Shown here: in pieces, positions 1 through 8,847 of the stretch
How the letters are laid out: every line of letters starts with the position of its first letter
Numbering within the stretch: the stretch's first letter is position 1
Source of the DNA: Spirochaetota bacterium
Lineage (GTDB): Bacteria > Spirochaetota > UBA4802 > UBA5368
NCBI GenBank assembly: GCA_004297825.1
Contig: SCSX01000086.1
Location: 1 to 57,826, forward strand
DNA: 57,826 nt
Direction of reading: 5' to 3'
Notes under the pieces: generated by a model
The model's input: the letters and a program-made list of their open reading frames with translations, nothing else
Databases searched by the model: none
Told to the model about the DNA's origin: nothing
Translations under genes and position numbers: made by a program

Positions 1-165
1 GACGCCGTCGAAAGCCTCGAAAATTCCCTCAATAATACGCCGTTCGATGAAAATTCTGCCATAGAAATACTGAAAAATCTCATCCGCGGGGGCACAATTG
101 AACTTGTGGGCGTAAGCCCCGAATCGATCGCCCGCGCGATCGCGACCGCGGTTCCGGTGGAATGA
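1..165 (+). CDS. C-terminal end of an unidentified protein (partial)
   Basis: Frame 1 is open from the window edge to a TGA at 163-165 and encodes 54 residues ending AIATAVPVE. The piece is polar and helical-looking (for example AIEILKNLIRGG), with no motif I recognise. The stop overlaps the next start codon in an ATGA arrangement, so it is very likely the upstream partner of the lipoate ligase-like gene in one transcript. The rest of the gene lies outside the window, and its function cannot be stated from this fragment. Confidence 0.65.
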   Translation, partial: DAVESLENSLNNTPFDENSAIEILKNLIRGGTIELVGVSPESIARAIATAVPVE

Positions 166-953
166 TGAGAGAGACATGGCGTCTTATAGAGCACCCCGCG
201 CTTCCGGGGGCATTCAATATGGGCGCGGATTACGCCCTCATGAAGGCCGTATCGCGCGGCGACAGCCCGCCGGTGCTGCGCCTGTACCGGTGGATAGTCC
301 CGGCCGTCACGATAGGGTATTTCCAGGTCATAGACGAGGAGCTCGACGCGGAGGCGTGCGCATCGGACGGGGTTCCCATAATACGCAGGATAACCGGCGG
401 GGGCGCCGTTCTCCACGAGTTCGAGATCACCTACAGCGTGTGCGTACCCCTGGCGCATCCGCTCGCATTCGGGACCGTCCTTGACAGCTACCGGGGACTT
501 CTCGCTCCCGTGATAGAAGCCCTCGCGCGCGTGGGCGTTACGGCCGAGTATCAGCCCGTGAACGATATCGTGACCAACGGCAAAAAAATCTCGGGGAGCG
601 CGCAGACGCGCCGTGACGGGGTATTGCTGCAACACGGAACCCTGCTCCTGGACCTGGACGCCGCCAGGATGTTCAGGTACCTGAAAATCGCCCCGGAAAA
701 ACTCGCGGGAAAGGAGCCGGCCGGCGCGGCATCGCGCGTGACCTCCCTCAGGGAAATGATCGGTCCGCGTGCGGGGGGTGAGGCGTTTATCGGGGAGATG
801 AATGCGGCGATAATCGGATCATTCCGGGATAAATGCTCGATCGAGTTTTCGGAATCAGTCCTTTCGCCCGCCGAGGAGGAGGATGCGCGCGGTGCGCGGG
901 AGCGCCTTTTCGAAAATCCCGCGTGGAACCGCGACCGGGCGGTCAAGCCCTGA
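162..953 (+). CDS. Lipoate-protein ligase A-like protein (BPL/LplA/LipB fold)
   Basis: The 263-residue protein belongs to the biotin/lipoate ligase superfamily, which attaches lipoate or octanoate to a lysine of E2 or GcvH lipoyl domains in the cytoplasm. The family signature RRITGGGAVLH lies near residues 67-77. The lysine loop NGKKISGSAQTR, near residues 138-149, holds the conserved catalytic lysine and is followed by LQHGTLLLD. It is shorter than E. coli LplA (about 337 aa) and lacks the C-terminal accessory domain. I also do not see the cysteine that LipM-type octanoyltransferases carry just before the lysine loop. The exact reaction (ligase or transferase) is therefore open. Two ATGs are adjacent at 162 and 165; the second sits better behind GGTGG at 156-160. 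It overlaps the upstream stop and converges on the HD-GYP gene, leaving 4 bp between the stops. Confidence 0.85.
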   Translation: MMRETWRLIEHPALPGAFNMGADYALMKAVSRGDSPPVLRLYRWIVPAVTIGYFQVIDEELDAEACASDGVPIIRRITGGGAVLHEFEITYSVCVPLAHPLAFGTVLDSYRGLLAPVIEALARVGVTAEYQPVNDIVTNGKKISGSAQTRRDGVLLQHGTLLLDLDAARMFRYLKIAPEKLAGKEPAGAASRVTSLREMIGPRAGGEAFIGEMNAAIIGSFRDKCSIEFSESVLSPAEEEDARGARERLFENPAWNRDRAVKP

Positions 954-957
954 CGCG

Positions 958-2127
958 TCAATCGAGGCCCCGCTCCTCGATCTTCTCGCGGATCGCCTGT
1001 ACCTGCCGTTCGTTGTTGAGTATCTTGGTGAGCTTGCGCGCCGGATCGGACGACAGGTCTATCGGCACCGGATCCGTATAGTAACTCACGTGGAGCTGGC
1101 TTCCCTTCCTTTCGAATTTGCAGAACGCGTTGACGCGCGGCTTCATGAAGTCGTCGCGCCCGTAGCCCTTGATGAGGGCAAGCTCCTGCGTGCTGAGCTC
1201 GCATATGTCGTTCATCGTGTAGAACATCTGCGTGTGGTTGAGGATGGGGGATATCTTGTTGACGAACTCGGAGATGAGCTCGTAGTCGAAATGGGACTCG
1301 ATCGCGTTCACGACCGCCTTGAGGGCGAACGCGGGCGCGACCTCGCTGCGGTAAGGCCGCTTCGACGTGAGGGCGTCGTAGATATCGCAGATAGAGACCA
1401 TCTTGGGAAATTCGGGAAGCGTCTCATAGGGGAGCCCGTAATATCCTTCATGGTTGAACCGTTCGTGATGGAAGAGCACGCACTGGAGCACGATGGGGCT
1501 TATATGCTCCAGGCTTTTCAGCAGCTCGTAGCCGAGCTGGGGGTGGCGTTTCATCTTCTGAATCTCCGTGACGGTGAGCTTTCCCGGTTTCTTTAAAAGC
1601 TGCTGGTCCAGGCGCGTACAGCCCACGTCGTGCAGGTACGAGCCAAGGGTGATATACTTTATCTCGTCCCTGCTGTAGATGCCGCGCTTCTTCGCGAACA
1701 TGCCCGCCAGCACGCCCACGTTCACCGAATGCGTGAAATGGTACTCGTCCGCCGATTTCAAATCCTTCATGAGATCTATGGCCTCGATCTCACGGGCGCT
1801 CAGGTCGTTGACGATTTCTTCGACCACGCGCTCCGTTTCGCGAAAGGCGATCCTGGATATCTTCTGGGTTTTCCCTATCTCTTCGACGAGCTCGCGGGAT
1901 TTGTTGTAGGCGGCGCGCATATGATGGGCGGGGATGATCGCGCGCTCGCCGGTATCCGTGTAGTAGACATAATCACCGAAGCGCCTGCGAATATCCGCCA
2001 GGAGCTTCGCCGAGATCATCATCCTTGCATCGAGAATCTGGTCTCCCGACTCGGAGTGAATGGGGTAGATGAAACTGCTTTCGGGTGAGACATAATTCAG
2101 GTTGATCCTGATTCTGCGCACACTCAT
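958..2127 (-). CDS. HD-GYP domain phosphodiesterase (probable cyclic-di-GMP hydrolase)
   Basis: The product is about 389 residues. It has an N-terminal region of unknown type (residues 1-130) and then an HD-GYP domain. Metal-ligand motifs are visible in order: HSVNVG, YLHDVG, KRHPQLGYELL, HHERFNHEGYYG and CDIYDALTSKRPYR. The family hydrolyses cyclic-di-GMP or related dinucleotides. The name-giving GYP triplet reads GYY here, but the histidines and aspartates are present, so activity remains plausible. The start at 2127 is chosen because GAGGAAGGA stands just upstream. An in-frame extension to 2298 exists, but it has no ribosome site and an unstructured sequence. There is no receiver or sensor domain, so its input is unknown. 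The gene is divergent from the ABC importer operon. Confidence 0.88.
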   Translation of the reverse strand: MSVRRIRINLNYVSPESSFIYPIHSESGDQILDARMMISAKLLADIRRRFGDYVYYTDTGERAIIPAHHMRAAYNKSRELVEEIGKTQKISRIAFRETERVVEEIVNDLSAREIEAIDLMKDLKSADEYHFTHSVNVGVLAGMFAKKRGIYSRDEIKYITLGSYLHDVGCTRLDQQLLKKPGKLTVTEIQKMKRHPQLGYELLKSLEHISPIVLQCVLFHHERFNHEGYYGLPYETLPEFPKMVSICDIYDALTSKRPYRSEVAPAFALKAVVNAIESHFDYELISEFVNKISPILNHTQMFYTMNDICELSTQELALIKGYGRDDFMKPRVNAFCKFERKGSQLHVSYYTDPVPIDLSSDPARKLTKILNNERQVQAIREKIEERGLD

Positions 2128-2282
2128 CGATCCTTCCTCTTTATATATATCGATGTGCAATCGAGGGTTACGACTCCTCGTAGGTTCAAGATACACCATT
2201 GCCCGTTCCCTGTCATGCAATTTTTTACATCTGCACGCGGGTTTCCTGTCCCAAGAAAAAGACTTGCGAAAAAGGAAATCGG

Positions 2283-3917
2283 ATGGATACAAGTACACCT
2301 GTTCAGGTTAACGAATCGGGGGTAAGGGTGAGCTTCAAAGGATTTAGGATACTATTGCTGGTGATCGCGGCGCTTGCGGGCGCGGGTTCGTGCGGTTCTA
2401 CCGCGGGGCGCGACAATCCCGGAACGATACTCATTCACCTGGGGGCGGAGCCCGGCCACCTCAATCCCATAACCTCGAACGAGGCGGTGGCCTCCGCGAT
2501 CAACGAGCATATCTACGAGTCGCTCCTTGACAGGGATTATGATTCGCTCAAGATCGTCCCGCAACTCGCCGACTCTTGGACGATATCCGCGGACGGGCTT
2601 ACGTACGTGTTTCGCCTCAAGCAGGGGGTTCTCTGGAGCGACGGGGTTGAGCTCACCGCCGACGATATCGTATATTCGTACAATGTCATTAAAGACCCGA
2701 AAACCGCATGTGCCCCCCTCAAGGTTTACTACATCGACGTTGAAAGCGTTCGCCGGCTTGACCGATATACCGTGGAGTTCAGGTATTCCCGCCAGTATTT
2801 CAGGGCGCTGGAAATCTGTGGCACCATTCCCATAGTCCCCCGGCACATCTTCGACGACGGGACGGATTTCAATGCGCATCCGGGCGGGCGACACCCGGTG
2901 GGAACGGGCCCGTATATTTTTGAAAAATGGGATACCGGCAAGCGCATTACACTCGCGCGGAACCCGCGTTTCCGCGACCGGGCGCCCGAGATCGACCGAA
3001 TCGTCTACAAGATCGTGCAGGAGCCGAACGTCGCGCTCCAGATGCTCAAAAAGGGCGAGCTCGACCTTGTGTCGCTGCGCCCCATCCAGTGGGTGCGCCA
3101 GACAAATTCCGAAAAATTCGACCGGGGTTTTTACAAACTCGAATACTACACGCCCAATTACAGTTACATAGGCTGGAACGCGCGCCGCGAACCTTTTAAC
3201 GACCGGCGTGTGCGTCGCGCGCTCACGCATATGGTCAACCGCGAGGGAATACTCGAGAAGCTGAATTTCGGCCTGGGCAAAATCGTGAGCGGGACGGCCT
3301 ATATTAACAGCAGGGCATACGACGCCTCGATCAAGCCCTGGCCCTACGATCCGGCCCGCGCAAGGGAGCTATTGAAAGAGGCCGGGTGGTCCGATACCGA
3401 CAACGACGGGATACTCGACAAGGACGGAAAAAAATTTTCGTTCAAGATCGCCATTTCTTCGGCCAGCAAGTTCGCCGAGAGGCTTTCCACCATACTCAAG
3501 GAAGACCTCATGAAAAACGGCATCGAGATGGATATCCTCCGGTTCGAATGGGCCGTGTTCGTGCAAAAGCTGGACGCGCGCGACTTCGACGCGGTCACCC
3601 TGGGCTGGTCGCTCGGATTCGAGGAGGACCCGTACCAGCTCTGGCATTCCTCGCAGATAACGCAGGGCTCCAATCACTGCGGTTTCTCCAACCCCGAGGC
3701 CGACGCGCTCATCGAGAGATTCCGTGTCGAGTACGATGAAGAGGCGCGGATACGCATGCTCCACCGGCTGCATGCGATTCTGCACGAGGAGCAGCCGTAT
3801 ACGTTCCTGTTCTGCAATCCGAATCTCGTGACGGTGAGCAGGCGCTTCGACGGCGTCCGCGTGCACCCGAAGGGACTTAATCTCCACGAATGGAAGGTAA
3901 GGAAAACGCATGAGTAA
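2283..3917 (+). CDS. Peptide/nickel-type ABC transporter substrate-binding lipoprotein (SBP family 5)
   Basis: This is an extracytoplasmic solute-binding protein of the OppA/DppA family (545 residues). The N-terminus has a hydrophobic stretch followed by the lipobox-like AGSC, so the mature protein is probably a lipoprotein. Family 5 features are visible: HLNPITSNEAV early, LADSWTISADGLTYVFRLKQ near the start of domain I, WSDGVELTADDIVYS, and GTGPYIFEKW. Two starts are possible. ATG 2283 follows AAGGAAA; GTG 2328 follows GGGGG and gives a more typical 22-residue lipoprotein signal, so the true protein may be 15 residues shorter. It overlaps the first permease gene by 8 bp. The substrate could be a peptide, nickel chelate or sugar; the sequence does not decide. 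Confidence 0.9.
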   Translation: MDTSTPVQVNESGVRVSFKGFRILLLVIAALAGAGSCGSTAGRDNPGTILIHLGAEPGHLNPITSNEAVASAINEHIYESLLDRDYDSLKIVPQLADSWTISADGLTYVFRLKQGVLWSDGVELTADDIVYSYNVIKDPKTACAPLKVYYIDVESVRRLDRYTVEFRYSRQYFRALEICGTIPIVPRHIFDDGTDFNAHPGGRHPVGTGPYIFEKWDTGKRITLARNPRFRDRAPEIDRIVYKIVQEPNVALQMLKKGELDLVSLRPIQWVRQTNSEKFDRGFYKLEYYTPNYSYIGWNARREPFNDRRVRRALTHMVNREGILEKLNFGLGKIVSGTAYINSRAYDASIKPWPYDPARARELLKEAGWSDTDNDGILDKDGKKFSFKIAISSASKFAERLSTILKEDLMKNGIEMDILRFEWAVFVQKLDARDFDAVTLGWSLGFEEDPYQLWHSSQITQGSNHCGFSNPEADALIERFRVEYDEEARIRMLHRLHAILHEEQPYTFLFCNPNLVTVSRRFDGVRVHPKGLNLHEWKVRKTHE

Positions 3918-4911
3918 ATACCTGCTGAAGCGGCTCCTTCTCATACTGCCGACCTTCCTGGGGATCAGCCTGATAACCTATTCAATGGTCCGCCTGGCGC
4001 CGGGGGATTACACGAGCCTGCGCGCCGGGATGCAGGGCGAGCTCAAGACGACCGCCGCGGCGAAGCAGGCCATGGAAGAGGAGCGCCGGCTGTACGGACT
4101 TGACAAGCCCATTATCACCGGGTATTTCGAGTGGCTGGGGAGAATGGTGGTGCTCGATTTCGGAACCTCGCGAAAGGACGGCCGTCCCGTGAGCGCCCGC
4201 ATCGCCGAATCGCTCCCGATTACTCTCGCGCTCAACATCATCAGCATGGTGCTCGTCTATATCATATCCATCCCGGCGGGGATCGTATCGGCGCTCAAGA
4301 AGGATTCGCTCTATGACCGCGTTTCGAGCGTCGCGCTCTTCGTGCTCTATTCTCTCCCCAGCTTCTGGGTGGGACTACTGCTTCTCATGGTGCTCAGCGG
4401 GGGCGAGTTCCTCAACCTGTTTCCGCTCGGCGGCATCGTGTCCGACGGCGCGGCGGATTATCCCTGGTACCGGTATCTCGGCGACGTGACGTGGCACCTC
4501 GTCCTTCCCGTCGTGACGCTCACCTACGGGGGATTCGCCTTCCTTGCGCGCTACATGCGCGCAAACCTGCTCGAGGTGATCAGCCAGCAATATATCGTGA
4601 CGGCGCGCGCGAAGGGCCTGGGCCGCTCCAGGGTAGTCTTCATTCACGCGTTCCGGAATTCGCTCGTCCCGCTCGTCACCCTTATGGCGAGCATACTACC
4701 CGGCCTGCTGGGGGGAAGCGTGATCGTGGAATCGATTTTTTCGATCCCCGGGATGGGGCTCCTCGCGTTCGAGGCGATACTGTCCAGGGACATTCCCGTG
4801 ATCATGGCGATCGCGTCGATATCGGCGATGCTCACGCTTATGGGGATTCTTGTCGCGGACATCATGTACAGCGTGGTCGATCCGCGCATACGGCTGGAGG
4901 CGAAGGCATGA
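3910..4911 (+). CDS. ABC transporter permease, DppB/OppB type
   Basis: This 333-residue inner-membrane protein begins with the usual YLLKRLLLILPTFLGISL membrane segment of DppB-type permeases. The following extracytoplasmic loop contains LYGLDKPIITGYFEWL, and further transmembrane segments follow. The EAA loop that contacts the ATPase is visible as YIVTARAKGLGRSRVVFIHAFRN (residues about 228-250, split here by function: ARAKGLG then the HAFRN turn). It forms the import channel together with the DppC-type partner encoded next. The ATGA overlap with the downstream gene and the 8-bp overlap with the binding protein show one transcript and coupled translation. Confidence 0.92.
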   Translation: MSKYLLKRLLLILPTFLGISLITYSMVRLAPGDYTSLRAGMQGELKTTAAAKQAMEEERRLYGLDKPIITGYFEWLGRMVVLDFGTSRKDGRPVSARIAESLPITLALNIISMVLVYIISIPAGIVSALKKDSLYDRVSSVALFVLYSLPSFWVGLLLLMVLSGGEFLNLFPLGGIVSDGAADYPWYRYLGDVTWHLVLPVVTLTYGGFAFLARYMRANLLEVISQQYIVTARAKGLGRSRVVFIHAFRNSLVPLVTLMASILPGLLGGSVIVESIFSIPGMGLLAFEAILSRDIPVIMAIASISAMLTLMGILVADIMYSVVDPRIRLEAKA

Positions 4912-5897
4912 GCGCGTACCGCGGATACTGGCGTAATGTCTGGCATCAGTTCAGGAGGAACAGGCTCGCCCTGGCGGGATTATGCGTGGTGGGCATTCTC
5001 CTTTCGATCGCGCTCCTCGCCCCGCTTATCGCGAACGATAAGCCCTATGTCTTCGTGGGCGAATCCAGGGTGTTTTTCCCCCTGTTCTTCAACTACCCCG
5101 AGCTTCGCGACGTCGATCTCAGGAACCCTGCGGTGAAGGGCTTCAAGCTCTTCCCGCCCATACCGTATTCGTATTCGGAATATGATCTCGATTCGATCGT
5201 CACCGGTCCCGGCGGGGCGCACTGGCTGGGTACCGACGAACAGGGCAGGGACCTGGCGGCGCGCATGGTCCACGGGGCACGGGTTTCCATGATGGTGGGA
5301 CTTATCGCGGTGATCATATACGTGAGCATAGGCATGGCGATCGGTGCGATCGCCGGCTATTACGGGGGCGCGGTGGATATCGTGATCTCCCGGGTAATCG
5401 AGATAGTGATTTGTTTCCCCACCTTTTTCCTTATACTTACCATGCTCGCCTTGGTGGGACCCAGCCTCGTGAACGTGATGGTGATCATAGGCATAACCGG
5501 CTGGACCGGGATCGCGCGGATCGTCCGCGGCGAATTCCTGAAGCTGCGTGAGATGGAATACGTACAGGCCTCGCGTTCGCTCGGCGTCAGGGACGCGGTG
5601 ATCATCTTCAGGCACATGCTTCCCAACAGTCTCGCCCCCGTGCTCGTCTCCGCGACATTCGGGGTCGCGTCTACCATTCTCATAGAATCGTCGCTCAGCT
5701 TCCTGGGGTTTGGCGTCCAGCCCCCCACCCCGAGCTGGGGGGATATCCTCTCCCAATCGCGCGACTTCATGGACTTCGCGTGGTGGTTGACACTTATTCC
5801 GGGCTCCTTTATCTTCATTACCATCACCGCCTACAATCTGGTGGGGGAGGGCTTCCAGGATGCCATTAATCCCCGTGCGCTCAAGGTCAACGAGTAG
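4908..5897 (+). CDS. ABC transporter permease, DppC/OppC type
   Basis: The 329-residue partner permease starts with a short cytoplasmic helix (WHQFRRNRLALAGL) typical of the OppC N-terminal domain, then a long extracytoplasmic section. Next come HWLGTDEQGRDLAARM, which is strongly conserved in this subfamily, and the membrane core. The EAA loop reads VQASRSLGVRDAVIIFRHML, and SSLSFLGFGVQPPTPSWG near the C-terminus is diagnostic. The start at 4908 overlaps the DppB stop (ATGA); an in-frame extension to 4491 lies wholly within the other permease and is rejected. No ATPase gene follows, so the energy subunits must be encoded elsewhere. Confidence 0.93.
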   Translation: MSAYRGYWRNVWHQFRRNRLALAGLCVVGILLSIALLAPLIANDKPYVFVGESRVFFPLFFNYPELRDVDLRNPAVKGFKLFPPIPYSYSEYDLDSIVTGPGGAHWLGTDEQGRDLAARMVHGARVSMMVGLIAVIIYVSIGMAIGAIAGYYGGAVDIVISRVIEIVICFPTFFLILTMLALVGPSLVNVMVIIGITGWTGIARIVRGEFLKLREMEYVQASRSLGVRDAVIIFRHMLPNSLAPVLVSATFGVASTILIESSLSFLGFGVQPPTPSWGDILSQSRDFMDFAWWLTLIPGSFIFITITAYNLVGEGFQDAINPRALKVNE

Positions 5898-6828
5898 CAT
5901 CTCGTCCCGCGTCAGGATGCTTGTAGCTCCCGCCGTGCTGGCTGCGGTGCTGTCCTGTGCGACCGCCGCGACGACGGGACAACGGATTCAGGATGCGCTG
6001 CCGCGCGAATCGGACCTCCCGGGATGGAAACTCCGGGATGCACCGCGCAGCTTTCAGGGGACCGATATATCCCTCCTGGGCCCCGAAAAAGCGGCCCTCG
6101 CGGCGCGTTTCCGCCTGGAGGCGGCCGCGCGCATGTCCTTCGTGTGGTACTCCGATCCGGGAAGGGAACTGTCCCTGGAGTTGTACGAGGCGCCCTCCGC
6201 CCTCGATGCGTTCGGTCTCATGGGCAGGCTCGACCCGATTCATGAACCGGAAGGCATAACCGTCGCGAACGCGGACGATGCCTGCTGTACGGACCGCGTT
6301 CTTCGATTCAGAAAGGGAAGGTTCTGCGGGATCGTTTCGGTCGGCACGGGATCCCGTGAGGCAAGAAAAGATATGCTCGCATGCGCGGAATCGGTCTGCG
6401 CGGCACTCATGTCCACGGGGGAACGGCTCCCTTCCGACGTCGATACCTTTGGCGGCGAATCGGACAGATTCCGGGTGAGCTATTACCCGGAGGGACTGGG
6501 CTTTATTCCCTCCTCGGGCGCTTTTTTCATGCGGCGGCGCATCAAGGACGGATTGGCGATATCGGTCATCTACGCGCGAAAGGACTCCCCCGGGCAGGCG
6601 CTCAGGGAATTCACGGGGGCACTGGCGGGAAGCGGGGCACTGGAGCTTCGAGACGCGGGAACCCGGCGCATCGCCCAGAAGCGCCTGGAAGGCGGCGGCG
6701 TTTTGATGATCACGATCGAGCGCGAGTGGATTTTCGGGGTGACGGACGCTCCGGACGAACGCGTCGCCGCGGCGACAATCGAGAAACTGAGGGAAGAACT
6801 GCCGCCGGTCCCGGCCGGCACCGGGTGA
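5860..6828 (+). CDS. Predicted lipoprotein, DUF6599-like
   Basis: This 322-residue exported protein has an arginine-rich leader, the hydrophobic stretch MLVAPAVLAAVL and a lipobox-like VLSC, so it is probably a lipoprotein. The body resembles DUF6599 proteins: an early LPGWKLRDAPRSF segment, a YEAPSALDAFGLMGRL segment and a following cysteine-containing stretch (DACCTDRVLRF). No catalytic motif is seen. It overlaps the DppC-type gene by 38 bp, and GGGGGAGGG stands before ATG 5860. A later ATG at 5917 lacks a ribosome site and would remove the basic leader. Position suggests co-transcription with the importer. Its role is unknown. Confidence 0.75.
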   Translation: MPLIPVRSRSTSSISSRVRMLVAPAVLAAVLSCATAATTGQRIQDALPRESDLPGWKLRDAPRSFQGTDISLLGPEKAALAARFRLEAAARMSFVWYSDPGRELSLELYEAPSALDAFGLMGRLDPIHEPEGITVANADDACCTDRVLRFRKGRFCGIVSVGTGSREARKDMLACAESVCAALMSTGERLPSDVDTFGGESDRFRVSYYPEGLGFIPSSGAFFMRRRIKDGLAISVIYARKDSPGQALREFTGALAGSGALELRDAGTRRIAQKRLEGGGVLMITIEREWIFGVTDAPDERVAAATIEKLREELPPVPAGTG

Positions 6829-6832
6829 TTCA

Positions 6833-7489
6833 ATGTATTACCTGATAGGCGATATTCACGGCTGCCTGGAGAAGCTCGATTCCCTTTACACGCGCATAGA
6901 CGAAAAAATGAACCGGGACGACACCCTCGTGTTCCTGGGCGATTACATCGACAGGGGAGCCGAGTCGTTCGAGGTGATCGAATACCTGCGCGGTCTCTCG
7001 GATCGGAGAAATTGCGTTTTCCTGAAAGGCAACCATGAAGGCCTCTTCCTGGATTACGCCGAGCGCGGGCTCAATTCCAACATATACCGGATGAACGGCG
7101 GGGACAGCACCATCAGGAGCTACCGTAAGCACCGGGGCGGCCTGTTTGAAGTACCCGCCGGTCACCTGGACTTTTTCAATTCATTGCGGCTATTTTTCGA
7201 GGGGGAAAATTTCATTGCGGTTCACGCGGGCCTCAATCCGAAAATATACAGTATAGAGGCGCAATCCGCCCATGACCTGACATGGATCAGGGAGGATTTT
7301 TTCCGGTCGAATCGACGGTGGGAAAAAACGGTTATATTCGGACATACGCCTACCATCTACCTTACCGGTTCGTACCGGAAGATATATCGTGATCGCGAGC
7401 ACAATATTATCGGGATCGATACAGGCGCGGTGTACGGGGGCGTATTGAGCTGCCTCCGCTGGCCCGATGGTGCGGAGTTTCACTCATGA
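6833..7489 (+). CDS. Metallophosphoesterase, PPP-family serine/threonine phosphatase-like
   Basis: The 218-residue cytoplasmic protein carries all motifs of the PPP phosphoesterase family in order: GDIHGCLEKL at residues 5-14, GDYIDRGAES near 42, KGNHEG near 68, AVHAGLNP near 130, and FGHTPT near 169. These supply the two-metal active site shared by bacterial protein phosphatases and diadenosine tetraphosphatases (ApaH-like). The substrate cannot be told from the sequence. It starts 4 bp after the lipoprotein gene and is probably in the same transcript. There is no signal peptide or membrane segment. Confidence 0.9.
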   Translation: MYYLIGDIHGCLEKLDSLYTRIDEKMNRDDTLVFLGDYIDRGAESFEVIEYLRGLSDRRNCVFLKGNHEGLFLDYAERGLNSNIYRMNGGDSTIRSYRKHRGGLFEVPAGHLDFFNSLRLFFEGENFIAVHAGLNPKIYSIEAQSAHDLTWIREDFFRSNRRWEKTVIFGHTPTIYLTGSYRKIYRDREHNIIGIDTGAVYGGVLSCLRWPDGAEFHS

Positions 7490-7544
7490 ACGGGTACTTC
7501 CCGGCTGTCGAAATAAGAAGCGCATGCGTGCGCGCAAACAGGTT

Positions 7545-8759
7545 ATGAATAGAAGAAAAATATGGTATTTCGGTCTTTTCATCATCCTCGCCGCGGCGTT
7601 GATAACGGCCGCGGAGATCGGGTGGGCGTCCCTGGAAATCAAGGGCCGAATCGAGTCGAAGAGAAAGGACTCCCTCGTCACCATCCTCTTCGAGAACGAG
7701 CCGGGGGAAGCACGGTACATTTTAATTGAAAATGGGGAGCCGATAGGCTCGGTCGACATCATCAAATCCGGACGCGAAACATGCGGGCTCGCCCAGTGCT
7801 TCAGGGCCCTGGGACGGTACAGGTTGAACGAAGGGTATGACGATTCCCTCGTTCGATCCGGGATGACGGTCGGAACGGAAGTGCCGGTAAAAATTATACC
7901 GACCCCGCAGCCCGAGAAGCTGGCCGGGAACCCGGTCGTGTTTCGCAAGGAGATTATCTCGGCCGGGGATTCCAGGGAAATGGTGCTCGTCCCGGCCGGA
8001 AGGTTCGTGTTCGGCGCACAAGACGGCGACGCCGATGAATCTCCCGAGCAGGTCCTGGACATTCCGGCCTTCTACATCGACCGGTTCGAAGTATCGAACG
8101 AGGAATATCTTGCGTATAGTACAGCGGAGAAGACGTCGCCCCCGCGGGCCTGGGGCGGGAAAGTGATTCCCCCCGGTGAGGAGCGCCTGCCTGTTATCGT
8201 GACCTATACGGAAGCCGAAGCCTACGCGCACTGGGCGGGGAAGCGTCTTCCCACGGAAGAGGAATGGGAGAAGGCGGCCCGCGGCCAGGGACTCGATCCC
8301 TTCAAAGCCGGAGACCGCTTCGAGTACAGGAAGAAGCCGATCCGCTTTCCCTGGGGAAACCGCTTCAAGCCCGGTGTCGCCAATTGTGCAGAGTCGTTAA
8401 GCGGTGGATCCGCCGGGGATGGTGAAAAAGCCGGACAGGCGCGCGGCCTGGTGCCTGTCACGGACCTGGACGGCGAGGGTAATTCCCCCTACGGGATTGT
8501 AAATATGGCGGGCAACGCCCCGGAATGGACATCGAGCTGGTACCGCGCCTATATGGGTTCCAGGAATACCAACAGGCTTTTCGGCACCCAGGTTAAGGTC
8601 CTCCGGGGGGGTGCGTGGTATTCAAAAGCGGAAGAAATCAGGGTCACCCGGCGCCAGGTGGGAGGTATCCCCAACCTCCGCGAAGACGCGATCGGGGGAA
8701 TCCGGTGCGTGAAAATCCCCGATGTCGTTGACGCAGAGGGCTCCCGCACGGGACGATAA
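7545..8759 (+). CDS. Membrane-anchored formylglycine-generating enzyme-like (SUMF1 domain) protein
   Basis: About 404 residues. MNRRKIWYFGLFIILAAALI forms an N-terminal membrane anchor, followed by an extracytoplasmic region of about 130 residues and a C-terminal SUMF1/FGE domain. Domain hallmarks are EMVLVPAGRFVFG, FYIDRFEVSNEEYLAYS, WAGKRLPTEEEWEKAARG, FPWGNRF, NMAGNAPEWTSSWY, VLRGGAWYS and GIRCVK. Authentic FGE uses a cysteine pair near the C-terminus; here I see only the one in GIRCVK, so it may be a non-sulfatase relative that binds ligands or proteins. Starts at 7524 and 7545 are both possible with weak ribosome sites. It lies 56 bp or less after the phosphatase gene. Confidence 0.85.
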   Translation: MNRRKIWYFGLFIILAAALITAAEIGWASLEIKGRIESKRKDSLVTILFENEPGEARYILIENGEPIGSVDIIKSGRETCGLAQCFRALGRYRLNEGYDDSLVRSGMTVGTEVPVKIIPTPQPEKLAGNPVVFRKEIISAGDSREMVLVPAGRFVFGAQDGDADESPEQVLDIPAFYIDRFEVSNEEYLAYSTAEKTSPPRAWGGKVIPPGEERLPVIVTYTEAEAYAHWAGKRLPTEEEWEKAARGQGLDPFKAGDRFEYRKKPIRFPWGNRFKPGVANCAESLSGGSAGDGEKAGQARGLVPVTDLDGEGNSPYGIVNMAGNAPEWTSSWYRAYMGSRNTNRLFGTQVKVLRGGAWYSKAEEIRVTRRQVGGIPNLREDAIGGIRCVKIPDVVDAEGSRTGR

Positions 8760-8768
8760 TTTTTGTGG

Positions 8769-8796
8769 TTGAATTTACATACCAGTCTGCTAGCCT
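8769..8796 (+). promoter_or_regulatory. Possible promoter for the SpoIIE-type phosphatase gene
   Basis: TTGAAT at 8769-8774 and TAGCCT at 8791-8796 are separated by 16 bp in the 88-bp gap before the phosphatase gene. The -10 match is weak. This is the only candidate I see in the gap. Confidence 0.25.
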
Positions 8797-8847
8797 AGCC
8801 GCGAATAGTAGCGGCCCGACGACTCTTCGAACGGAAAAGGGTATGCC

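Noticed and set aside
4491-4907. N-terminal extension of the DppC-type permease
   Set aside because: It lies inside the DppB-type gene in another frame; the ATGA-coupled start at 4908 begins the conserved sequence.
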